From Streptomyces sedi (GTDB lineage: Bacteria; Actinomycetota; Actinomycetes; Streptomycetales; Streptomycetaceae), in contig NZ_VDGT01000001.1 in assembly GCF_006335015.1 (NCBI RefSeq), forward strand, positions 124,001 to 188,000: a stretch of 64,000 bases of DNA, read 5' to 3'. Below, in pieces: positions 17,447 to 26,832 of this stretch. Below the pieces are notes generated by a model, which saw only the letters and a program-made list of their open reading frames with translations, was not told where the DNA came from and did no database searches. Each line of letters begins with the position of its first letter. Positions within the stretch are counted from its first letter, which is position 1. The position numbers were made by a program, and so were the translations under genes.

Positions 17447-18516
17447 GTCTTCCCCCTAATTATGGTGGCCAGAACCCGGGGAAGCACTTCTGCGGTCACA
17501 CAGAATCCCCGTTGGTCGCCAGGGTCAAACTCGGTATTCCTCACTCTCCCGGGATGGCGTTTCGCGGTCCCGAGGGCGCCCTCGGCGATCGAGGACAGGA
17601 ACCCCCGCATGGACGAAGCGAAACCGCGCAGCGAGGCGCGGTCTCCGTGTCGGTCCTAGCTTCGTGCACACGCCTGGTCCTTGCTCCGTGTACACGCGTC
17701 TACTATAGACACGCCACCTCAACTTGACCACCCCTTTAAAGCACCTTTGCGTTGCACCATTCTCACAACGATGCGCCACTACACGGCGAGAGGCGCGGAT
17801 ACGTCGCACTGTGGGGCGGCCACGGGGAGATGGGACCGAGGCGCGCACAATGTCCGACTCGCCGTTTTTACCCGCCCGGGCGCGCTCCGCCCTCGCCAGG
17901 GATTCGACCTGCGTACACGGCTCCGACGGCGGCCACACGCGCCCGCGCGCCCGCCGTCGGCACCACCCGGGGCAACGGGGCGCGGAGGGGCGAGTTCGCC
18001 CGCGCAACGAGAAGGGCGTCGGCTACGGAACGGCGTTCCGAGGCCATTCCAACGGCTTCCGGAACACACCTGATGATCGGAAAGCGCTTTACCAAGCGGG
18101 ACTGCGAACTCTTGGGATTGGGAGGTGAATGCCGCGCCGGCCGACGCGGCACTCCTCTCCGCACAGAACCGGAATTCTTCCCTCCGCTACGGGTTCCCCC
18201 GCCCGCCGACCGCCCCCGGAAAGCGCCGCCCGAGGCGCGGTTTACACCGCCTCGCGGCGAACGCCGCCACGACGTACCACCGGAGAAGGTACGAATCCTC
18301 CACCGCCACCGAAGGCGGCACGCAATCCGAGTGAACGGTGAAGATCCGTCCACACGGGACGTCTTCGACGTTCATCCCCCGGGCGGCACCACCCGGTTCG
18401 GGGAGAGATAAACGCGCCGTCGCCCACAGTTTCTCGACCGTTTCTCGCGCGTTTCTCCGGTATGGCCGGCTCCCTGAACGTCGCCTGACCGGTCTTCCCC
18501 GTGCCGGCCGGCGCGT
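17447..18516. other. Long non-coding region upstream of the LAL gene, with operator-like repeats
   Basis: I see no convincing gene in this 1.07-kb stretch. Open frames exist in all phases but lack the third-position GC bias seen in the flanking genes. The part at 17640-17780 is relatively AT-rich. It contains TTCGTGCACACGC (17661-17673) and TCCGTGTACACGC (17685-17697), a direct repeat 24 bp apart whose second copy is the perfect palindrome CGTGTACACG. These sit about 215-250 bp upstream of the regulator start and could be its control sites. Confidence 0.55.
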
Positions 18517-19692
18517 TCAGGGGAGCAGCACGACCTTTCCCGTCTCCTTCCGCTGAAAGCGCTCGTACGCGTCGGGTGCTTCGCTCAGCGGGCGGTGTTC
18601 CGCGGCGAAGTCGTCCACGCCCAACGGGTCGTCGTCACCGAGCAGCGGCAGGATCTCCGGCACCCAGCGCCGCACGTTGGCCTGCCCCATGCGGAGTTCG
18701 ATCTGCCGGTCGAAGAGTTTCAACATCGGCATCGGGTCGGCCATGCCCCCGTAGACGCCGCTCAGCGAGATGGTGCCGCCGCGCCGCACCATGTCGATCG
18801 CCGGATAGAGAGCCGCCAGCCGGTCGACCCCCGCCTTCGCGGCGGCCCGTTCGGCGAGGTGCCCCGGGAGGAAGCCGACCATGCTCTGGAGCAGCGAGGC
18901 CACCACCCCGCCGTGCGCCTCCATTCCCACGGCCTCGATCACCGAGTCGGGGCCGCGCCCGGCCGTCGCGTCGCGGACGGCGCCCACCACGTCGTCAAGC
19001 TGGTTGAGGTCCAGCACCTGCACGCCCCTGGCGGCGGCCCGCTCCAGCCGCTCCGGCACCAGGTCGATGCCGATCACCTGGCCTGCGCCGCGGTGCAGGG
19101 CCACCCGGCAGGCCATCTCCCCGACGGGTCCGAGCCCGAGCACCGCCACGCTGCCGCCCGGCGGGATGCCCGCGTACTCGACGGCCTGCCACGCCGTCGG
19201 CAGCACGTCCGAGAGATACAGGTAACGGTCGTCCGGCCCCTCGTGCGGCACCCGGACCGGGCCGTACTGCGCCTGCGGCACCCGCAGGTACTCGGCCTGG
19301 GCGCCCGGAACCGAGCCGTAGAGCTTGGTGTAGCCGAACAGCGCGGCGCCGCTGCCCTGTTGACGCACCTGCGTGGTCTCGCACTGGGTCTGGAGCCCCC
19401 GCCGGCACATGAAGCACTCACCGCAGGCGATCTGGAAGGGCACCACCACCCGGTCGCCCGGCGCGAGATCGGTGACGGCCGAACCGGTCTCCTCCACGAT
19501 GCCCATCGGCTCGTGCCCCAGCACGTCGCCGGGCGTCATGAACGGCGCCAGCACCTCGTACAGATGGAGGTCGGAGCCGCACAGCCCGGTGGACGTGACG
19601 CGCACGACGGCGTCGGTCGGCTGCTGGATGACCGGGTCGGGCACCTCCTCCACCCGGACGTCGCGCTTGCCGTGCCAGACATTGGCCTTCAT
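18517..19692 (-). CDS. Zinc-dependent alcohol dehydrogenase
   Basis: 391 residues of the medium-chain dehydrogenase family, closest in layout to the glutathione-independent formaldehyde dehydrogenase/threonine dehydrogenase branch. The catalytic zinc ligand is in TGLCGSDLH (Cys38), GHEPMGIVEE follows, and structural zinc ligands are the four cysteines of CGECFMCRRGLQTQC. The nucleotide-binding loop is VLGLGPVGEMA. It oxidises an alcohol or aldehyde with NAD(P); the substrate is unknown. It is 50 bp downstream of the SDR gene on the same strand, so the two probably form an operon, and it is separated from the macrolactam cluster by a long non-coding stretch. Confidence 0.9.
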   Translation of the reverse strand: MKANVWHGKRDVRVEEVPDPVIQQPTDAVVRVTSTGLCGSDLHLYEVLAPFMTPGDVLGHEPMGIVEETGSAVTDLAPGDRVVVPFQIACGECFMCRRGLQTQCETTQVRQQGSGAALFGYTKLYGSVPGAQAEYLRVPQAQYGPVRVPHEGPDDRYLYLSDVLPTAWQAVEYAGIPPGGSVAVLGLGPVGEMACRVALHRGAGQVIGIDLVPERLERAAARGVQVLDLNQLDDVVGAVRDATAGRGPDSVIEAVGMEAHGGVVASLLQSMVGFLPGHLAERAAAKAGVDRLAALYPAIDMVRRGGTISLSGVYGGMADPMPMLKLFDRQIELRMGQANVRRWVPEILPLLGDDDPLGVDDFAAEHRPLSEAPDAYERFQRKETGKVVLLP

Positions 19693-19742
19693 CTCGAAAC
19701 ACCTCCGTGGATGCGGGGGACAGGAGCCGGACGCCGCTTCGT

Positions 19743-20651
19743 TCAGGGCAACGGTGCGCCGCCCGTGGCGTTGACCACCTCAGCCGTGATGAACGCGGCG
19801 TCCTGGGAAGCCAGATAGACATAGGCGGGCGCCAACTCGGCGGGCTGCGCGGGCCGTCCGAACGCCGACTTGGCGCCGAACTCCGTGGTGTCCGGCATCG
19901 TCGACGGGATCAGCGGCGTCCAGACCGGGCCTGGCGCCACCGCGTTGACCCGGATGCCGCGCTCGGCGAGATGGGTGGCCAGTCCCTTGGTGAAGGTGAC
20001 GATGGCGCCCTTGGTCATCGCGTAGTCCAGCAGGTGCGGCGACGGCTGGTAGGCCTGCACCGAGGTGGTGTTGATGACACTGCCGCCCTCGGTCAGGTGC
20101 GGCAGACACATCTTGGTCAGCCAGAACATGCCGTAGAGATTGGTTTTGACCACCCGGTCGAACTGGTCGGTCTCGATCTCGTCCAGACTGCCGGGCCTGG
20201 CCATCTGGTAAGCCGCGTTGTTGACCAGCACGTCGACGCCGCCGAACTCCGCCACCGCGCGGTCCACCACCCGTCGGCACTGCTCCTCCTCGCGGATGTC
20301 GCACTCCACGGGCACGGCGCGCCGGCCGGCCTCGGTGATCAGCCGGGTGGTCTCACGGGCGTCGTCGGCCTCCTCGGGGAGATGGGTGAAGAGCACGTCG
20401 GCGCCCTCCCGCGCGAAGGCGAGGGCCACGGCCCGTCCGATCCCCGAGTCGCCGCCGGTGATCAGCGCGCGGCGTTCGCCGAGCCGCCCGCAGCCCCGGT
20501 AGGAGTCCTCGCCGTGGTCGGGGCGCGGCGCCATCTCGTCGGTGTGGCCGGGTAGCCGCTGGGACTGGTCGGGAAACTCCGGGCTGGGCTGTCGCTCGGC
20601 CGGGTGGGCCGCGCCGCCGTCGGGGGTGTCGTCCGGGCCCCGCTGGTTCAT
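19743..20651 (-). CDS. SDR family oxidoreductase
   Basis: 302 residues. A charged, low-complexity N terminus of about 50 residues precedes a classical short-chain dehydrogenase domain: TGGDSGIGRAVA cofactor loop, VNNAA, the catalytic serine in NTTSV, and YAMTK as the YxxxK dyad. The N-terminal extension places it with the YhdF/YghA glucose-dehydrogenase-like stress SDRs, which cluster with general stress genes. The start at 20651 follows a strong GGAGGAGG site; the frame stays open far upstream but that part is not coding in character. Confidence 0.9.
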   Translation of the reverse strand: MNQRGPDDTPDGGAAHPAERQPSPEFPDQSQRLPGHTDEMAPRPDHGEDSYRGCGRLGERRALITGGDSGIGRAVALAFAREGADVLFTHLPEEADDARETTRLITEAGRRAVPVECDIREEEQCRRVVDRAVAEFGGVDVLVNNAAYQMARPGSLDEIETDQFDRVVKTNLYGMFWLTKMCLPHLTEGGSVINTTSVQAYQPSPHLLDYAMTKGAIVTFTKGLATHLAERGIRVNAVAPGPVWTPLIPSTMPDTTEFGAKSAFGRPAQPAELAPAYVYLASQDAAFITAEVVNATGGAPLP

Positions 20652-21000
20652 GTCCGTTCCTCCTCCGTGTTCCTTCCGTCCGCCCGCCGCCGTGTGCGGC
20701 GCGGCCTCGCCTGGCCCCGCGTGCGGCGGAGCTCCCGGGTGCCCGGTGCGACGGGGGAATATGCGGGCGCCCGCCGCCGGGTCGACGACGGTGCCGGGTG
20801 GGCGGGGCGCGGTCGCACCGGTGAGTGGCCGCTCGCGCGGTTTCCCGCGTCCCTCCCTCACGCCGCCGCCCGGGACCCGCCGGCGGGCGCCGGGCGCGCC
20901 GCCTCCCCGCGGGGCGGTTGAGACGCGTCCCGCCGGGCAACCCGGTGTGCTCGCCCGGTGGCGGGACCGGGCGACGGCCGGAGAGAGGGGAGGCGGACAG

Positions 21001-22134
21001 ATGCGCGGGGGAGCGTCACGGCTCCGGTGGTCAGCGCGGCGGTCCTGGGAGGCCGTGCGGCGCGCGGCCCACGGTCCCGGGCGGGAGCGCGACCTGGCGG
21101 CGCAGTCGGCGAAGAGCGCGCTGGCGGCGCTGCTGGCCTGGCTGGTGGCCTCCTGGCTGTTCACCGACAGCCTGAGCCTGATGGCGCCGTGGGTCGCCGT
21201 GGTGCTGGTGCAGTCGACCGTCTACCGCTCGCTGGCGGACGGGCTGCGGCAGACGGTGGCGATCGTGCTGGGCACGGCCCTGGCGACGGGGACGGCGCTG
21301 GTGCTGGGCGACCAGTTGCTCACGCTGGTGGTGGTGCTGCCCGTCGCGCTGCTGGTGGGGAACCTGGACAGGTTCGGCGAGCAGGGGGTCACCGTGGCCA
21401 CGTCGACGATCTTCGCGCTCGCGGGCGGCCCGGTGACCCCGCTGGTCAGCGCGGAACGGGTGGGCGCCGCCGCCGTGGGAGCGGCGCTGGGGATCGGGGT
21501 GAACGCCCTGGTGCGGCCACCGCGCTATCTGCGGGACGCGGGTGCGGCGGTGCGCGACGCCACGGACGAGGTGGCAGGCGTGTTGGCGGAGCTGGCCGCG
21601 GTGTTCGACGAGGCCGACTGGGGCGATGCCCCGCGGGTCGCCGATCGGGCCCGGCGCCTGCCGCGGTGGGCGAGGGCGACACGCGCGGCCTGGGAGTGGG
21701 ACCGGGAGAGCCTGCGGCTGAACGTGCGCCGCCGGGCGACGGAGAGCGTGCTGCCCTCCGACTACACCACGGAGGACGTGGTGCACACCGTGCGGCAGCT
21801 GGTGGACAACGCGGAGGGACTGGCCCGCGTCGTGGAGGAGGCCGCCGCGCGGACCGCGGACGAGCCGGCCCTGCCCGGCTGGCTGAGGCCCACCTACGCC
21901 CGCTGTCTGCGTGACACCGGGGCCGCCGTCGACGCCTACGGCCGGTATGTGACGGGCGCGGGCGCGGAGGAGCGGCGGGAGCTGACCGACGCGGTGGCCC
22001 GCGCCTCGGCGTCGCTGGAGCGGCTGACGGTCAGGGTCGTGCCGTCGGAGCTGCCGGATGTCGGCGCGATGGAGGTGGTCGGGCCGCTGCTGTCGGACGC
22101 CCGGCGGATGGTCCGCGCGTTGGACGCCTCCTGA
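21001..22134 (+). CDS. FUSC-like integral membrane protein
   Basis: 377 residues. The N-terminal half has about six closely spaced membrane segments starting at SAKSALAALLAWLVASWLF, with the ArAE/FUSC-like pattern WVAVVLVQSTVYRSLADGLR; the C-terminal half is a soluble helical domain. Members of this group are thought to export aromatic acids or similar compounds, but the substrate here is unknown. ATG at 21001 follows a GGAGAGGGGAGG site. It diverges from the SDR; the 349-bp gap between them shows no further gene. Confidence 0.75.
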   Translation: MRGGASRLRWSARRSWEAVRRAAHGPGRERDLAAQSAKSALAALLAWLVASWLFTDSLSLMAPWVAVVLVQSTVYRSLADGLRQTVAIVLGTALATGTALVLGDQLLTLVVVLPVALLVGNLDRFGEQGVTVATSTIFALAGGPVTPLVSAERVGAAAVGAALGIGVNALVRPPRYLRDAGAAVRDATDEVAGVLAELAAVFDEADWGDAPRVADRARRLPRWARATRAAWEWDRESLRLNVRRRATESVLPSDYTTEDVVHTVRQLVDNAEGLARVVEEAAARTADEPALPGWLRPTYARCLRDTGAAVDAYGRYVTGAGAEERRELTDAVARASASLERLTVRVVPSELPDVGAMEVVGPLLSDARRMVRALDAS

Positions 22135-22224
22135 ACGGGCCCCGCCCGGCCGCATCCCGCCCGAGACCACGGCGGCCCGCAGCGCGTCGGCCACCATCTC
22201 GCGCAAGCCGCCCACGGCCGTGCA

Positions 22225-22530
22225 GGGGCGCGGGGAACTGCGCGAGCAACCCACCACCGGGCTCACGCCGACCACCCACCTTGCCGGTACCGCACCGTGG
22301 TCGACTGACCCCCGCCACACATGCACCGCGCAGTTCCCCGCGCCCCCAAGCAGGCCGCCACCTGCCGCAGGTGAACCCGCACCCGCACGACGGCGCCAGC
22401 CCACACCAGGGGCGCGGGGAACTGCGCGAGCAACCCACCACCGGGCTCACGCCGACAACCCACCCAGACCGGCAAGGTCAATAGTCGACCAACCCCCGCC
22501 ACCCAGCATGCGCGCAGTTCCCCGCGCCCC
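22225..22530. repeat. Tandem 184-bp intergenic repeat built from REP-like hairpins
   Basis: Within the 545-bp gene-free gap the 20-mer GGGGCGCGGGGAACTGCGCG occurs forward at 22225-22244 and 22409-22428 and reversed at 22327-22346 and 22511-22530. Each forward and reverse pair is displaced by exactly 184 bp, so this is a tandem duplication of one module. The same module, shorter, occurs at 5.3-5.6 kb. It separates two convergent genes. Confidence 0.9.
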
Positions 22531-22679
22531 CAAACAGCCGCTCCCGCCTGCTCAGCGGCCCCAATCCCGCGACGGGCGCCGTCTCCCTCTTCCCCTCCGG
22601 ACCCTTCACCTTCGCCCGCCTCCCCTTGCCCCCGGCCCCGTCCCGCACGCCGCCGCGCGGGACCGTGCCGCCGCCCCGC

Positions 22680-23681
22680 TCACAGCACGAAGCCGCGGGG
22701 GAACGGGTCGCGCGGGTCGAGCAGGTACTGGGCGGTGCCCGTGATCCAGGCGCGGCCCCTGATCGTCGGCACCACCGCGGGGCGCCCGGCGACCTCCGTC
22801 GACTCCACCAGGCGGCCGGTGAAACTGGTGCCGAGGAACGACTCGTTGACGAAGTCGGTCCCCAGCGGCAGCAGCCCCCTGGCGTGCAGCTGCGCCATCC
22901 GCGCGCTGGTGCCGGTGCCGCACGGGGAGCGGTCGAACCAGCCGGGGTGGATGGCCATGGCGTGCCGCGAGTGGCGCGCGGTGGATCCCGGCGCCTCCAG
23001 ATAGACGTGGTGGCAGCCGACGGTGTCGGGACGTTCGGGGTGGACGGGCGGCCCCTCGTCGTTGATGGCGCCCATGATCGCCAGCGCGGCCTCCAGCATC
23101 CGCCCGCCGGCGGCCCGTTCGAAGGGGATCGCCAGGTCCTCCAGGCGGACGACGGCGTAGAAGTTGCCGCCGTACGCCAGGTCGTACGGAACGTCGCCGA
23201 GCCCGGGGACCGCCGCGACGCGGTCCAGGGCGACGGCGTACGAGGGCACGTTGCGCAGGGTCACGGAGAGGGCGGCGCCGTCGGCGACCTCGACCTCGGC
23301 GACGACCAGGCCGGCCGGGGTGTCGAGCCGCACGGTGGTGACCGGCTCGGTGACGGGCACCGCTCCGGTCTCCACCAGCACGGTCGCCACACCGATGGTG
23401 CCGTGCCCGCACATCGGCAGCACGCCGCTGACCTCGATGAACAGCACGCCCATGTCGGCGTCGGGCCGGGTGGGCGGCTGGAGGATCGCGCCGCTCATCG
23501 CGCTGTGCCCGCGCGGCTCGTTGACCAGGAACTGCCGCAGCTCGTCGGCGTGTTCGACGAACCAGAGGCGCCGCTCCGCCATGGTGGCCCCGGGGAAGAC
23601 CCCGACGCCACCGGTCACCACGCGCGTCGGCATCCCCTCCGTGTGGGAGTCGACGGCGTGCACGACGCGCCCGCTCCTCAC
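22680..23681 (-). CDS. 4-hydroxyproline 2-epimerase (proline racemase family)
   Basis: 333 residues. Both catalytic cysteines are present: MCGHGTIG (Cys91) and SPCGTGTSA (Cys254). That makes it an epimerase/racemase and not the trans-3-hydroxyproline dehydratase, which has threonine at one of these places. It should interconvert trans-4-hydroxy-L-proline and cis-4-hydroxy-D-proline in hydroxyproline breakdown. The neighbouring DapA-like gene fits the later deaminase step of the same pathway. GTG start at 23681 overlaps that gene's stop by four bases. Confidence 0.9.
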   Translation of the reverse strand: MRSGRVVHAVDSHTEGMPTRVVTGGVGVFPGATMAERRLWFVEHADELRQFLVNEPRGHSAMSGAILQPPTRPDADMGVLFIEVSGVLPMCGHGTIGVATVLVETGAVPVTEPVTTVRLDTPAGLVVAEVEVADGAALSVTLRNVPSYAVALDRVAAVPGLGDVPYDLAYGGNFYAVVRLEDLAIPFERAAGGRMLEAALAIMGAINDEGPPVHPERPDTVGCHHVYLEAPGSTARHSRHAMAIHPGWFDRSPCGTGTSARMAQLHARGLLPLGTDFVNESFLGTSFTGRLVESTEVAGRPAVVPTIRGRAWITGTAQYLLDPRDPFPRGFVL

Positions 23682-24589
23682 CGGTGCCCCCGCGCCAGCA
23701 CGGCCTCCGTCTCGGCCACGACGCGGGCGGCGGCCTCGGGGGGCAGCGGGGAACGCGGCGGGCGGCAGGGCCCGCCGCGCAGCCCGGCCACGTCCATGGA
23801 GAGCTTGATGGCCTGCACGAACTCCGTCCTGGAGTCCCAGCGCAGCAGCGGGTGCAGCTCCCGGTAGAGGGGCAGCGCGCGGGCGATGTCGGCCGGGTCG
23901 CCGGAGGTCGCCAGCCGGTAGAGCTCGACGGTGGCCTTCGGCAGGGCGTTGGGGTAGCCGGCGATCCAGCCGACCGCGCCGGCCAGGCCCAGCTCCAGCA
24001 GCACGTCGTCGGCACCCACCAGCAGGTCCAACCCCGGTGCCAGCTCGGCGATCTGGTAGGCGCGGCGCACGTCGCCGGTGAACTCCTTGACGCCGACGAT
24101 CAGTCGCTCGTCGGCGAGCCTGGCGAGCAGCGCGGGGGTGAGGTCGACCTTCGTGTCGACGGGGTTGTTGTAGGCGACGACGGGCAGGCCGACGGCCGCC
24201 GCCTCGCGGTAGTGCTCGACGACGGCGGCCTCGTCGGCGCGGTAGGTGTTTGGCGGCAGCAGCAGCACGGAGCTGGCGCCGGCCCGCGCGGCCTGTTCGG
24301 TCCAGCGGGCGGCCTCCCGCGCGCCGTAGGCGGCGACGCCCGGCATCACGCCGAACCCGTCGGGCGCGGCGGCGACGGCGGTCTCCACCACGGCGGCGCG
24401 CTCGGCCTCGGTGAGGGTCTGGTACTCGCCGAGGGAGCCGTTGGGGCAGACGCCGTCGCAGCCGTTGTCGGCGAGGAAGCCGACGTGGGCGGCGAAGGCG
24501 TCGAGGTCGACCTCGCGGTCGTCGGTGAACGGCAGGGCGGTGGCGACGTGCACACCGTGCCATGCCGGCCGGGGAGCGGTGGTACTCAT
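23678..24589 (-). CDS. DapA-family lyase/deaminase, probable hydroxyproline pathway
   Basis: 303 residues of the dihydrodipicolinate synthase/N-acetylneuraminate lyase superfamily. The Schiff-base lysine is in VGVKEFTGD (Lys168) and the conserved tyrosine in VVAYNNP (Tyr140). In the hydroxyproline catabolic pathway such a protein deaminates 1-pyrroline-4-hydroxy-2-carboxylate to alpha-ketoglutarate semialdehyde; coupling to the epimerase gene supports that role. A hydroxyproline oxidase and the semialdehyde dehydrogenase are not in the window. True DapA is unlikely because of this context. Confidence 0.82.
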   Translation of the reverse strand: MSTTAPRPAWHGVHVATALPFTDDREVDLDAFAAHVGFLADNGCDGVCPNGSLGEYQTLTEAERAAVVETAVAAAPDGFGVMPGVAAYGAREAARWTEQAARAGASSVLLLPPNTYRADEAAVVEHYREAAAVGLPVVAYNNPVDTKVDLTPALLARLADERLIVGVKEFTGDVRRAYQIAELAPGLDLLVGADDVLLELGLAGAVGWIAGYPNALPKATVELYRLATSGDPADIARALPLYRELHPLLRWDSRTEFVQAIKLSMDVAGLRGGPCRPPRSPLPPEAAARVVAETEAVLARGHR

Positions 24590-24677
24590 CGTTCTCCGAT
24601 CGGTGGGTGGAGCGCGGAGTCGCCTCCCCGCGGGGCCGGGGAAGGAGGCGCCGCGGGGAGGTTCACCGTTCGCCGCC

Positions 24678-24717
24678 CCGGTCCCTGACCAGTTCGCGCG
24701 GACTGGTCAGGGACCGG
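24678..24717. terminator. Perfect 16-bp hairpin in the ACCAGT/ACTGGT style
   Basis: CCGGTCCCTGACCAGT (24678-24693) pairs with its exact complement at 24702-24717 around an 8-base loop. It lies between two leftward units, about 90 bp before the DapA-like start, and could end upstream transcription. It uses the ACCAGT core seen in other gaps of the window. Confidence 0.7.
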
Positions 24718-24836
24718 CCGCCGCCGGGGCCGTCGTGCGCGAGGTCGTGGGTCGGGGGCCGCGATGTGGTGGGTGACATTGCACCGGCGTCGGCCCTCGT
24801 GGCGCAAGGGGTCCGCGCGGGCCCCGGGGAACGGGC

Positions 24837-24867
24837 GAACGCCCGCCGGCGGGGCCGACGGGCGTTC
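24837..24867 (-). terminator. Terminator of the sugar dehydrogenase gene
   Basis: GAACGCCCG (24837-24845) pairs with CGGGCGTTC (24859-24867), 44 bp past the stop of the leftward gene. Confidence 0.65.
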
Positions 24868-24910
24868 CCACCGCCCCGGAGAGGCGGCGTTCCGACATCA
24901 ACTCAACGCG

Positions 24911-26476
24911 TCAACTCAACGCGCAGGCGCCCTCGTTGAGGGTGAAGGCGACCGGTCCCGTGGCGTCGCCCTGGTGGCGGGCGACCAGGCCGAGGCTCAC
25001 GCTTCCGCCGGCCGGGATGGTGGCGTTGTGCGCGTCACCGCGGGCGACGACGGTGTTCCCCTCCGCCGTGAAGACCGCGCCCCAGCCGGAGACGAACCGC
25101 TGGCCGTCGGCGAGCGCGAACGTCAGCTCCCAGCCCTCGACCGGTTCCTCGCCGGTGTTGGTGAGGGTCAGCGAGGCGTTGTAGCCGTTGTTCCACGACT
25201 CGACGTCGACGGCGACCTCGCAGGTGGTGGCCGGCGCTGTCTCCTCGAAGGTGATCCGGTGCAGGCCGCCCGGCAGGTCGTTGACGGCGTAGAACTCGCC
25301 GTCGACGGTGGTGCCGATGGCGGTGATCTGGGTGCTGTTCTGGCTCACGTTGCCGATCTCGGCGGTGTCGTAGCCGCCGCCCTCGGCCGGGCGGATGCCG
25401 AAGATCTTCGACGAGCAGTAGTCGACGGTCACATAGGTGCCGCCGGCCAGGTCGGCGAACTCCTGGCCCCGGTAGACGTGTCCGCCGATCACGGCGCAGT
25501 TGCCGCCGGTCAGCGGGTAGGTGAAGATCGGCTCGGTCAGCTCGGCCGAGGGGTCGCACTGCTCGGGGTCGAACTCGGCGTCGCCCTCGCGGCAGGACCA
25601 GCCGAAGTTGGCGCCGCCCTCGCCGGCCGGCAGGTGGTTGATCTCCTCCATCGTTCCCTGCCCGACGTCGCCGATCCACAGCGAGCCGTCCTCGGGGTCG
25701 AACGAGAACCGCCACGGGTTGCGCAGCCCGAAGGACCAGATCTCCCCGCGGGCGTCGGGGTCGTCGGCGAACGGGTTGTCCTCGGGCACGCAGTAGGCGA
25801 GTTCGCCGCAGGACTGGCTCACGTCGAGGCGGAGGATCTTGCCCAGCAGGGTGTCGACGCGCTGCCCGGTGTCGAACGGGTCGCCCGAGCCGCCGCCGTC
25901 GCCGATCGACAGGTACAGATAGCCGTCGGGGCCGAACGCCAGCTGGCCGCCGTTGTGGTTGTCGTACTCGGCGTGCTCCTGGCTGAGCAGCACCTCCAGG
26001 CTGTCGTCGTCCAGCCCGTAGCGGGCCAGCGTCACCGCGCCGTCGGCGGCGGCGGTGTACGCGAGATACAGCTCCTGGCTCTCACTGAAGTCGGGCGCGG
26101 GCGCGATGCCGAGCAGGCCGCGTTCGTTGGCCGAGGAGTCCACCTCGTCGATCACGTCGAGCAGCGGCTCCGTCTCCAGGCCCGAGTCCGGGTGGTAGGC
26201 GCGGACGGTGCCGGGCTTCTCGGTGATGAACAGCCGGCCGGTGCCGTCGTCGGGCGCGACCACGGCGGTCGGGCGGCGCAGCCCGGAGGCGACCTGGGTG
26301 GTGTCCGCCGTCAGGTTCTCCAGCGGGACGGCGGTGGTCCCGACGTCGCCGGGCGCGGACTCGGCCGCCGTGTCCTCGGCCCCCGAGGCCGTGGCGGTCG
26401 TGGTGAGGGCGAGCGGGGTCAGCAGGGAGAGGGAGGCGGCGACCAGCAGGGGCGTTTTCCATCGGCGTCGTGGCAT
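24911..26476 (-). CDS. Secreted PQQ-type sugar dehydrogenase with C-terminal CBM2
   Basis: 521 residues. MPRRRWKTPLLVAASLSLL begins a signal peptide ending near TATASG. Residues about 50-410 form the glucose/sorbosone dehydrogenase propeller (LRRPTAVVAPDDGTGRLFI, GLLGIAPAPDF, YDNHNGGQLAFGPDGYLYL, GLRNPWRFSFDP, GANFGW). The last 100 residues, from TTCEVAVDVESWNNG to the final ACALS, are a cellulose-binding CBM2 with its paired terminal cysteines. It probably oxidises sugars at plant cell-wall surfaces and may feed electrons to other oxidases; the electron acceptor is not evident. The start at 26476 was chosen because the signal peptide begins there. Confidence 0.9.
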   Translation of the reverse strand: MPRRRWKTPLLVAASLSLLTPLALTTTATASGAEDTAAESAPGDVGTTAVPLENLTADTTQVASGLRRPTAVVAPDDGTGRLFITEKPGTVRAYHPDSGLETEPLLDVIDEVDSSANERGLLGIAPAPDFSESQELYLAYTAAADGAVTLARYGLDDDSLEVLLSQEHAEYDNHNGGQLAFGPDGYLYLSIGDGGGSGDPFDTGQRVDTLLGKILRLDVSQSCGELAYCVPEDNPFADDPDARGEIWSFGLRNPWRFSFDPEDGSLWIGDVGQGTMEEINHLPAGEGGANFGWSCREGDAEFDPEQCDPSAELTEPIFTYPLTGGNCAVIGGHVYRGQEFADLAGGTYVTVDYCSSKIFGIRPAEGGGYDTAEIGNVSQNSTQITAIGTTVDGEFYAVNDLPGGLHRITFEETAPATTCEVAVDVESWNNGYNASLTLTNTGEEPVEGWELTFALADGQRFVSGWGAVFTAEGNTVVARGDAHNATIPAGGSVSLGLVARHQGDATGPVAFTLNEGACALS

Positions 26477-26720
26477 AACGGCTCCAACGGCGTGAGGGGG
26501 TGGGACCCGGATCGACCGGGGGCGGCCGGGCGCGCGGGGGTAACGGCCGCGACCAGGCCGCACGCGGGGTGGGATGTGCGCGACGCTAGCCGTTCACCAG
26601 GCGCCACACCAGGGCGCCCACGCCAGTTCCCGGTAGTAAACGTTGTCCCCAACTCGGCTTGTTTGGCGGGTGGTTGGGAATCCCGTCCGAAGCGCGTGGA
26701 AGTTGACAGGCGACAGACCT

Positions 26721-26750
26721 TTGACCAGCGCATCACGCCCTGCCTAGGGT
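26721..26750 (+). promoter_or_regulatory. Possible promoter of the Gfo/Idh/MocA gene
   Basis: TTGACC (26721-26726) and TAGGGT (26745-26750) are 18 bp apart, upstream of the oxidoreductase gene. The 356-bp divergent gap contains no gene. Confidence 0.4.
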
Positions 26751-26832
26751 TCTCTGTGGGAAAGAGTTTGTCCGTGATCGTTCCTGATGCCCATCCGGTG
26801 TCCCTTCGGAACCCCCAGTGAGGATTCGCTCC

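Noticed and set aside
17752..18411. Candidate 219-residue gene in the region upstream of the LAL regulator
   Set aside because: Codon bias is poor, other frames are equally open and no motif is visible.
20542..21000. Upstream extension of the FUSC-like frame
   Set aside because: The extension is Arg/Pro-rich non-coding sequence overlapping the SDR start; a strong ribosome site sits just before ATG 21001.
23678..24589. Housekeeping DapA
   Set aside because: Translational coupling to a two-cysteine hydroxyproline epimerase gene points to hydroxyproline breakdown.
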